From assembly GCA_028696635.1 (NCBI GenBank), contig JAQVGR010000153.1, positions 1-5,364 of the forward strand: a stretch of 5,364 nt of DNA, given 5' to 3'. The position numbers and the translations under genes are program-made. Source of the DNA: Candidatus Krumholzibacteriia bacterium. GTDB taxonomy: Bacteria > Krumholzibacteriota > Krumholzibacteriia > Krumholzibacteriales > Krumholzibacteriaceae. The notes under the pieces were generated by a model, which saw only the letters and a program-made list of their open reading frames with translations, had not been told where the DNA came from and ran no database searches. Positions 1 through 3,937 of this stretch are shown here, in pieces (within the stretch, counting starts at the first letter, position 1; each line of letters opens with the position of its first letter).

Positions 1-571
1 CGAACCCGTCCATCAGCATCGTGAATCCGTTTACGGGAGCGATCGGGAATCCGCACGTGCCTGTCTTGTAATGCATGGGAACGACGACCTTCGGCCTGAA
101 CTCCTCGACGATCGCCTTCGCCGCCGCCGCATCTATCGTGAAGAATCCCCCGACGGGCACGAGCATCACGTCGACTCCCTCGAGGGCCGGGATCTCGCGG
201 GCCGTCACGGAGTGGCCGAGGTCGCCGAGATGCGCGATCCGCATCCCCTCGGCCTCGACGATCGAGACGAGATTGCGACCGCGTTCCTTGCCCTTCGATC
301 CGTCGTGGAAGGTCTCGATCGAGGTGACCTTCACGCCGTCGAGGTCGACCGTGCCGGGCGCCTGTATGATTTTTTTCGCCTTCTTCGCGATCTGCCGGCA
401 GCAATGATCGGGGTGATCGTGGCTCACGACGGCTATGTCGTATCCTCCGGCGATCGGGCCGTAGCCGAGCGCGCCGTCGTACGCACCCGACTCGTACGGA
501 TCGAAGACGATCCGTTTTCCGCCTTGCAGCTCGAGCTCGAAGGCGGCGTGCCCCAGGTATCGCAGCAGCAT
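1..571 (-). CDS. UPF0173-like metal-dependent hydrolase (metallo-beta-lactamase fold), 3' end cut by window edge
   Basis: 190 codons are visible, starting at ATG 571-569; the C-terminus lies beyond the left edge. The protein opens with MLLRYLGHAAFELE, the usual first strand of small MBL-fold hydrolases of the UPF0173/YtkL type. Metal-ligand motifs are in order: H51-D-H53-P-D55-H56 (HxHxDH), H89 in TFHDG, H114 and D117-x2-H120 in AHLGDLGH, and H167 in VPMHYKT. UPF0173 proteins are usually about 210-230 residues, so 20-40 are probably missing. The start is set by a GGAGG seven bases upstream and by alignment of the N-terminus. Family members are cytoplasmic, probably two-metal hydrolases; the substrate is unknown in most and cannot be told here. 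It follows rpmA by 97 bp, separated by an intrinsic terminator and a promoter-like sequence, so it may be transcribed independently. Family assignment is firm; biological role is not. Confidence 0.9.
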   Translation of the reverse strand, partial: MLLRYLGHAAFELELQGGKRIVFDPYESGAYDGALGYGPIAGGYDIAVVSHDHPDHCCRQIAKKAKKIIQAPGTVDLDGVKVTSIETFHDGSKGKERGRNLVSIVEAEGMRIAHLGDLGHSVTAREIPALEGVDVMLVPVGGFFTIDAAAAKAIVEEFRPKVVVPMHYKTGTCGFPIAPVNGFTMLMDGF

Positions 572-600
572 GTCATCTCCTCCCCTCGGACAGAGCGGGC

Positions 601-641
601 AAAAAAAAGGAGAATCCGGGAACTTCCGTTCCGGACTCTCC
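601..641 (-). terminator. Intrinsic terminator of the rplU-rpmA operon
   Basis: Read on the minus strand from 641 down, GGAGAGTCCGGAAC pairs with GTTCCCGGATTCTCC around a four-base GGAA loop. There is one G.U pair and one bulged C. Eight T residues follow directly (A run at 601-608 on the plus strand). It starts 27 bases after the rpmA stop and lies upstream of the hydrolase gene, which is where a rho-independent terminator for the ribosomal operon would be expected. Confidence 0.9.
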
Positions 642-643
642 TG

Positions 644-672
644 ACTGTACACGACCTCGCGGGGCGTGTCAA
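644..672 (-). promoter_or_regulatory. Candidate sigma70-type promoter for the hydrolase gene
   Basis: On the minus strand a perfect -35 box TTGACA (672-667) is followed after exactly 17 bp by TACAGT (649-644), four of six matches to TATAAT. The -35 overlaps the rpmA stop codon. Initiation would be expected near 637, inside the 5' arm of the terminator at 609-641, so these transcripts would lack the outer stem bases. The sequence match is direct; activity and the link to the downstream gene are inferred. Confidence 0.5.
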
Positions 673-923
673 TTCGAGTAGACGCTGACCCGCTTCTTCG
701 ATCTGCCGAGGCGCTCGAACTGGACCCGTCCGTCGACCAGCGCGAACAGGGTGTCGTCAGATCCTATACCGACGTTCTCGCCGGGGTGGAACTGCGTCCC
801 GCGCTGCCGCACGATGATCGAACCGGCGCTGACGACCTGCCCCGAGTGCCGCTTGACACCGAGGCGCTGGGAATTGCTGTCGCGCCCGTTCTTCGAGCTT
901 CCTACGCCTTTCTTGTGCGCCAT
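669..923 (-). CDS. rpmA: 50S ribosomal protein L27 (bL27)
   Basis: 84 residues starting MAHKKGVGSSKNGRDSNSQR, then LGVKRHSGQ and the hallmark block AGSIIVRQRGTQFHPG at about 33-48. Length and pattern match bacterial bL27 (about 85 residues). The protein begins directly with the conserved MAHKK tail that reaches toward the peptidyl-transferase centre. It therefore lacks the cleavable N-terminal extension seen in Firmicutes. It is the second gene of the rplU operon, 15 bp after the rplU stop, with a GGAG-type site upstream and the terminator at 601-641 downstream. No Prp-type protease gene lies between the two, consistent with the absence of the extension. Confidence 0.98.
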   Translation of the reverse strand: MAHKKGVGSSKNGRDSNSQRLGVKRHSGQVVSAGSIIVRQRGTQFHPGENVGIGSDDTLFALVDGRVQFERLGRSKKRVSVYSN

Positions 924-938
924 GACTCTCCGCTCCCG

Positions 939-1250
939 TTATCCCGAGATCTCCCTGATCTTCAGCAGGGTGAAATCCTGGCGGTGTCCCCTCGTGCGCC
1001 GGTAGTTCTTGCGGCGCTTCTTCTTGAATACGAGTATCTTCCGCTCCCTGCCGTGCTCGATCACCTCGGCCGTGACCGTGACGCCGTCCACGCGGGGGCG
1101 TCCGATACGGACCTGCTCGCCGTCGGAGAACAGCAGGATGTCGTCGCACCGGATGACGCTTCCTACCTCCGCTTCGAGGTGCGGAACGCGGATATGTCCG
1201 TCAGGCCTGACGGTGAACTGTTTTCCGGCCAGATTCACGACCGCGTACAC
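939..1250 (-). CDS. rplU: 50S ribosomal protein L21 (bL21), GTG start
   Basis: 103 residues, the usual length of bL21. The first residues YAVVNLAGKQFTVRPDG match the family N-terminus (YAVIxxGGKQ). Residues 71-98, KILVFKKKRRKNYRRTRG onward to HRQDFTLLKI, are the family signature that binds 23S rRNA. The open frame continues upstream to an ATG at 1424, but the start is placed at GTG 1250-1248. A strong AGGAGG sits six bases upstream, the homology begins there, and the upstream extension would run through a promoter and a hairpin. It is the first gene of a two-gene operon with rpmA, a conserved bacterial order. It is transcribed from the promoter at 1285-1313 with a leader of roughly 28 nt, too short for a long leader-type autoregulatory RNA. 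Confidence 0.97.
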   Translation of the reverse strand: MYAVVNLAGKQFTVRPDGHIRVPHLEAEVGSVIRCDDILLFSDGEQVRIGRPRVDGVTVTAEVIEHGRERKILVFKKKRRKNYRRTRGHRQDFTLLKIREISG

Positions 1251-1256
1251 GATGGA

Positions 1257-1262
1257 CCTCCT
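1257..1262 (-). promoter_or_regulatory. Ribosome binding site AGGAGG of rplU
   Basis: AGGAGG on the minus strand, six bases before the GTG start. It decides the start codon: no in-frame ATG lies nearby, and the first upstream ATG at 1424 would add 58 residues with no similarity to L21. Confidence 0.88.
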
Positions 1263-1284
1263 GAAAACTCGCAAAAGAGAGATA

Positions 1285-1313
1285 TTTATAACGAACCGGG
1301 GGGCGCAAGTCAA
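1285..1313 (-). promoter_or_regulatory. Sigma70-type promoter of rplU-rpmA
   Basis: On the minus strand TTGACT (-35, 1313-1308) and TATAAA (-10, 1290-1285) are separated by exactly 17 bp, each with five of six consensus bases. The expected start is near 1278, giving a leader of about 28 nt before the GTG. The -10 region is an AT-rich island in GC-rich DNA. Confidence 0.82.
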
Positions 1314-1352
1314 GGGGAAATCGCCTCGGACCGGTCTGCCCACCTGAACGGA

Positions 1353-1418
1353 GGGCCCGGCGCTCTCCCGAGGGAACCCTCGTTCCTCGCGGGTTCCCGA
1401 GGGGGATGCGCCGGGCCC
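1353..1418 (-). terminator. Long GC-rich hairpin after the OmpA-like gene, probable terminator without a U tract
   Basis: An 11-bp perfect outer stem (1353-1363 with 1408-1418, GGGCCCGGCGC and its complement) continues through mostly paired bases. An inner perfect 8-bp stem follows (1372-1379 with 1391-1398), closing on an 11-base loop. It begins 25 bases after the OmpA-like stop and ends about 40 bp before the rplU -35 box, so it isolates rplU from upstream transcription. No T run follows on the minus strand. It may therefore act with Rho, as an mRNA 3'-end stabiliser, or as an I-shaped terminator. Confidence 0.6.
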
Positions 1419-1443
1419 GTCCACGATCCGGTGCGCCGGGCGT

Positions 1444-2379
1444 CTACTCGTCCTTGACCGGCCGCTTGAGCTCGTCCTTGTTGAGGATCCTGAACTCGAC
1501 GCGGCGGTTCTGGGCGCGCCCTTCGGCCGTGTCGTTGGAGGCGACCGGAGAGCCCTCGCCGTACCCCTTGGCCTTGAGGTTGTCGGCCTTGATCTTGTTG
1601 AAGTTCTGCAGGAGGTACTGGCGCACGGAGTTCGCCCGCTCCTCGGAGAGCTTCATGTTGTAGTCCTCGGCCCCAGAGGCGTCGGTATGGCCGCCGATCT
1701 CCACGACCGCTTCCGGCCACTCGGAGAGGGTCTGGCCGACCTCGTCCAGCAGCTTGTGGCATTCGGGCTTGAGGTCCGCCTTGTTCACCTCGAAGGTGAT
1801 GTCCGTTGTCGAGAAGAGACCGGTATCGAGGAATTCGTATGCGGCCTTGCTGACCTTCACCGGGCACCCGTCGGCGTCGACCTTCGTTCCAGCCGGCGTG
1901 TCGGGGCACTTGTCGAGGCCGTCCCAGACGCCGTCGCCGTCGCTGTCCACCGGGCACCCGTCGGCGTCGACCTTCGCCCCTGCCGGGGTACCGGGGCACT
2001 TGTCGAGGCCGTCCCAGACGCCGTCGCCGTCGCTGTCGACCGGGCAGCCGGACTTGTCGACCTTCGCACCCTTCGGTGTGTCGGGACAGTTGTCCATCGC
2101 ATCCCATACGCCGTCGCCGTCGCCGTCGAGGGGACATCCCCTCGCGTCAACCTTGACCCCCGCAGGGGTGCCGGGACACATATCGATATCGTCCGCGACG
2201 CCGTCGCCGTCGCTGTCCTGGACCGAGCACGTTCCGATCCACGGCCACGGTCGGACGATGTAGCAGAGCGCCCTGCTGTCGGGTCGCTCCTTCCTCGCGG
2301 TGCGGTCGGCTTGCGCCGCCTGCGGGGCGAGAGCGGCGACGAGGAACATCACCGCGAGAACTGCGCACAGATACTTCAT
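1444..2379 (-). CDS. OmpA-family outer-membrane/periplasmic protein with four thrombospondin type-3 repeats
   Basis: 311 residues. Residues 1-24 form a Sec signal peptide (MKYLCAVLAVMFLVAALAPQ, cleavage after AQA), with no lipobox. A short segment (25-54) leads into four exact 30-residue repeats (55-84, 85-114, 115-144, 145-174). Each has the pattern DxDGDGVxDxxDxCPxTPxGxKVDxxGCP: acidic calcium-binding loops and two cysteines, as in TSP type-3 repeats. Residues about 185-298 are an OmpA C-terminal domain: FEVNKADLKPE, then GGHTDASG and LSEERA, ending in NRRVEF. D223 and R238 stand at the spacing of the two residues that grip diaminopimelate in E. coli OmpA. There is no N-terminal eight-strand barrel, so the protein probably bridges peptidoglycan to another envelope partner through a calcium-stiffened stalk. 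GGAGG lies seven bases before ATG 2379. It follows the GlsB-like gene by 50 bp and may be co-transcribed. Confidence 0.93.
   Translation of the reverse strand: MKYLCAVLAVMFLVAALAPQAAQADRTARKERPDSRALCYIVRPWPWIGTCSVQDSDGDGVADDIDMCPGTPAGVKVDARGCPLDGDGDGVWDAMDNCPDTPKGAKVDKSGCPVDSDGDGVWDGLDKCPGTPAGAKVDADGCPVDSDGDGVWDGLDKCPDTPAGTKVDADGCPVKVSKAAYEFLDTGLFSTTDITFEVNKADLKPECHKLLDEVGQTLSEWPEAVVEIGGHTDASGAEDYNMKLSEERANSVRQYLLQNFNKIKADNLKAKGYGEGSPVASNDTAEGRAQNRRVEFRILNKDELKRPVKDE
1858..2217 (-). repeat. Four in-frame 90-bp tandem repeats encoding TSP type-3 units
   Basis: Four direct repeats of exactly 90 bp (30 codons) fill this stretch without gaps. The two units nearest the OmpA domain (1858-1947 and 1948-2037) differ at 6 of 90 positions by hand count, with all changes in one 16-base block. 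The other two are more diverged. This fits recent duplication or gene conversion within the array, keeping the reading frame. Confidence 0.9.
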
Positions 2380-2429
2380 TCCGAGACCTCCAGATCTTCA
2401 ATCCTTCTTACCGTCGCGAATCCGATCCG

Positions 2430-2678
2430 CTATTTTTTCTTCCGTATCAGGCCTATGATGAACAGAAGCACCACCGCTCCTATCACGGCCGTGATCAGCG
2501 AGCCGATCAGCCCGCCGCCGGTCGAGATACCGAGCAGCCCGAACAGCCAGCCGCCGATGACGCCCCCGATGATGCCCACGACGATGTTGCCAAGCACTCC
2601 GAAGCCGCCGCCTTTCATTATGCGGCCGGCGATCCATCCGGCCACACCGCCGATGATGATGAACCACAGGAAATTCAT
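2430..2678 (-). CDS. GlsB/YeaQ/YmgE-family small membrane protein (transglycosylase-associated protein family)
   Basis: 82 residues, almost wholly hydrophobic, with three predicted membrane segments at about 2-20, 28-50 and 56-78 and a basic RKKK tail at the cytoplasmic side. The glycine-rich pattern matches the family formerly called transglycosylase-associated protein: FIIIGGVAGWIAGRIMKGGG, then NIVVGIIGGVIGGWLFGLLG, and GLIGSLITAVIGAVVLLFI. Length (about 80) is typical. Members are inner-membrane proteins often induced by stress; their biochemical role is not established and no transglycosylase activity should be assumed. The start is fixed by an exceptionally strong Shine-Dalgarno sequence. 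It lies between the aquaporin gene (87 bp upstream) and the OmpA-like gene (50 bp downstream), which suggests a shared envelope-stress setting. Confidence 0.93.
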   Translation of the reverse strand: MNFLWFIIIGGVAGWIAGRIMKGGGFGVLGNIVVGIIGGVIGGWLFGLLGISTGGGLIGSLITAVIGAVVLLFIIGLIRKKK

Positions 2679-2681
2679 ATC

Positions 2682-2691
2682 TCACCTCCTT
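2682..2691 (-). promoter_or_regulatory. Ten-base Shine-Dalgarno match for the GlsB-like gene
   Basis: AAGGAGGTGA on the minus strand is complementary to ten consecutive bases of the usual 16S rRNA 3' tail. Its GGAGG core lies six bases before the ATG. It is the strongest ribosome binding site in the window and predicts high translation of this small protein. Confidence 0.85.
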
Positions 2692-2727
2692 CTGATCAAT
2701 GAACAGGTCCTCCCGTGAAGACCGGCC

Positions 2728-2754
2728 GGCGGGCATCGCTCAGCGCGATCCGCC
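2728..2754 (-). terminator. Short hairpin after the aquaporin gene, possible attenuator or 3'-end structure
   Basis: GGCGG-GC-ATCGC (2728-2739) pairs with GCGATCCGCC (2745-2754), giving ten base pairs with a two-base bulge. It lies 12 bases beyond the aquaporin stop and about 50 bases before the GlsB-like start. No T run follows on the minus strand, so termination may be partial or absent and the two genes could still be co-transcribed. Confidence 0.35.
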
Positions 2755-2765
2755 CCTTCACCGTT

Positions 2766-3461
2766 TCAGTTCCTCCCGCCTGCGACGCGGGGGTACACCC
2801 ACCCCGCCAGGATCCCTCCGATGATCGGCGCCACCCAGAAGAGCCAGAGCTGCGCGAGTGCCCAACCCCCGGCAAAGAGCGCCGGACCGGTGCTTCGCGC
2901 CGGATTGACCGATGTATTCGTCACGGGGATGCTTATCAGATGAATGAGGGTCAGCGCAAGGCCGATCGCGATCGGCGCGAACCCCTTCGGGGCTCTTTCG
3001 TCGGTTGCTCCGAGGATGACGAACAGGAACATGAATGTCAGCACGATCTCGGCGACCAGCGCAGCGAGGAGCGAATACCCTCCCGGCGAGTGCGCTCCGT
3101 ACCCGTTCGCGGCGAATCCGCCGACCTCGAACCCCGCCTTCCCAGAGGCGATCGCGTACAGGACCGCCGCGGCGGCGATCGCTCCGAGCACCTGGGCGAT
3201 GATGTACGGGATCAGGTCCTTTCCGGGGAACCGCCCTCCGGCCCAGAGGCCGAACGACACGGCGGGATTGAAATGAGCGCCCGAGACGTGCCCTACGGCG
3301 TAGGCCATCGTCAGCACCGTCAGGCCGAAAGCCAGGGCGACGCCGGCGAAACCTATCCCGAGTCCGGGGAACGCGGCGGCGAGCACGGCGCTCCCGCACC
3401 CCCCGAAAACGAGCCAGAACGTGCCTATGAACTCCGCCCCGAACCGCCTGGACAGAGGCAT
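2766..3461 (-). CDS. aqpZ: Aquaporin Z-type water channel
   Basis: 231 residues, the same length as E. coli AqpZ. This MIP-family inner-membrane channel passes water and rejects larger solutes. Both NPA boxes are present: SGAHFNPAV (N65-P66-A67) and NTSVNPARS (N186-P187-A188). The selectivity filter is that of a strict water channel rather than a glycerol facilitator: F45 (E. coli F43), H174, T183 and R189. Six membrane helices and two half-helices fit the hydrophobic pattern. The start is placed at ATG 3461 because MPLSRRFGAEFIGTFWLVFG aligns with the AqpZ N-terminus and AAGGAG lies just upstream. The open frame reaches ATG 3539, but those 26 residues lack family similarity and a ribosome site. 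It heads a possible envelope/osmotic group with the two genes that follow. Similarity to E. coli AqpZ, recalled from memory, is very high around the pore. Confidence 0.97.
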   Translation of the reverse strand: MPLSRRFGAEFIGTFWLVFGGCGSAVLAAAFPGLGIGFAGVALAFGLTVLTMAYAVGHVSGAHFNPAVSFGLWAGGRFPGKDLIPYIIAQVLGAIAAAAVLYAIASGKAGFEVGGFAANGYGAHSPGGYSLLAALVAEIVLTFMFLFVILGATDERAPKGFAPIAIGLALTLIHLISIPVTNTSVNPARSTGPALFAGGWALAQLWLFWVAPIIGGILAGWVYPRVAGGRN

Positions 3462-3465
3462 GGCT

Positions 3466-3471
3466 CTCCTT
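3466..3471 (-). promoter_or_regulatory. Ribosome binding site AAGGAG of aqpZ
   Basis: AAGGAG on the minus strand ends four bases before ATG 3461-3459. The spacing is short but usable, and it supports this start over the in-frame ATG at 3539. Confidence 0.65.
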
Positions 3472-3568
3472 TCCGCTGGGCTGCAGTGATTATCCCTGAT
3501 CCCCCGTGATGCTTCGCGGCGATGAGGCGCACTCCCCACCCGGCCCCATGTCAGCCAGCTATTCGGGC

Positions 3569-3596
3569 AGTCTAGAACAATTCCCGGTAATTACAA
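3569..3596 (-). promoter_or_regulatory. Weak candidate promoter of aqpZ with an internal dyad
   Basis: On the minus strand TTGTAA (3596-3591) and TAGACT (3574-3569) are 16 bp apart, each with four of six consensus bases. Between them lies an imperfect palindrome AATT-c-CCGG-t-AATT (3579-3592), which could be an operator or chance. The leader to the aqpZ start would be about 100 nt. This is only a candidate; an alternative -10-like GATAAT occurs nearer the gene without a good -35. Confidence 0.25.
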
Positions 3597-3630
3597 CGAA
3601 AATTTCCTGCTGGAAGCGGCAGCACGATCT

Positions 3631-3700
3631 GAACATCGCTGCCTCGGGAAAATCGCCGCCTCGTGAACATCGCTGCCTCATGAAAATCCTGCTGCCTCTC
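3631..3700. repeat. Four imperfect 17-bp tandem repeats in the divergent spacer
   Basis: Units are GAACATCGCTGCCTCGG (3631-3647), GAAAATCGCCGCCTCGT (3648-3664), GAACATCGCTGCCTCAT (3665-3681) and a 19-base GAAAATCCTGCTGCCTCTC (3682-3700). Units 1 and 3 share 15 identical leading bases. Units 2 and 4 share GAAAATC, so the array may be a doubled 34-bp A-B unit. A degenerate relative (GAAAATTTCCTGCTG) occurs at about 3598. The 17-bp period is not a multiple of three and no credible frame spans it, so it is non-coding. The unit length is close to two helical turns, compatible with a protein-binding array. Confidence 0.75.
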
Positions 3701-3880
3701 TGTTTTTTTCTTGACTGCATTCCGGGAGCGCTCCGCCCCGGCGCCGGTGTCCCGCCCCTCGCTGCGTCCCGTGCGCCTCATTCCTCGCGCCTGCCGCCCG
3801 ATCTCCCCGATTCCGTTTTCGCGCTCGCCCTGCCCCCCCGATCGCGCCTCCACCGCGCCCCGGGCTCTTGCGAAAACCTC
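3701..3880. other. Pyrimidine-rich non-coding stretch of the divergent spacer with two palindromes
   Basis: The spacer between aqpZ and the HNH gene is 476 bp and holds no open frame with credible protein features. Its right part is strongly C/T-biased on the plus strand. It begins with a TTTTTTT run (3703-3709) and contains two perfect 10-bp palindromes, GGAGCGCTCC (3725-3734) and CCGGCGCCGG (3738-3747). The C-over-G bias resembles Rho-loading RNA, but no promoter reading into it is evident. Confidence 0.4.
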
Positions 3881-3882
3881 CG

Positions 3883-3891
3883 TGGTATACT
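3883..3891 (+). promoter_or_regulatory. Extended -10 promoter candidate for the HNH gene
   Basis: TGG followed by TATACT (3886-3891) is a TGn extended -10 with five of six matches to TATAAT. The bases 17 bp upstream (GCTCTT) are not a good -35, which extended -10 promoters can tolerate. Initiation near 3898 would give a leader of about 40 nt. Confidence 0.5.
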
Positions 3892-3937
3892 GCTCGTGCG
3901 CATGGGGGGCGTGGGATGACCTTCGCCCGGAGGTGGG

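Noticed and set aside
71..688. Plus-strand open frame of 205 codons opposite the hydrolase, L27 terminator and spacer
   Set aside because: It is antisense to a clear MBL-fold protein with all metal ligands, crosses a terminator, and shows only Arg/Asp/Leu-rich composition typical of GC-rich shadow frames.
1251..1424. 58-codon N-terminal extension of L21 to an ATG at 1424
   Set aside because: The extension would run through a strong promoter and part of a long hairpin, has no L21 similarity, and a good AGGAGG lies before the GTG at 1250.
1310..2137. 275-codon minus-strand frame overlapping the OmpA-like gene
   Set aside because: It is a shifted reading of the TSP3 repeats and OmpA domain, Arg/Gly-rich and lacking motifs; the other frame has a signal peptide, repeats and an OmpA domain.
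1687..2718. 343-codon plus-strand frame across the OmpA-like and GlsB-like genes
   Set aside because: It is antisense to two genes with clear family motifs and ribosome sites; its apparent repeats simply mirror the 90-bp TSP3 array.
3631..3700. CRISPR array
   Set aside because: Units are 17 bp, imperfect and directly abutting with no unique spacers; no cas gene is present.
3711..3716. TTGACT as a plus-strand -35 box for a spacer transcript
   Set aside because: The bases 16-18 bp downstream are CGCCCC-like, with nothing resembling a -10.
3572..3853. 93-codon minus-strand frame in the divergent spacer
   Set aside because: It is low-complexity Arg/Gly/Glu-rich sequence, with no ribosome site, running out of phase through 17-bp repeats.
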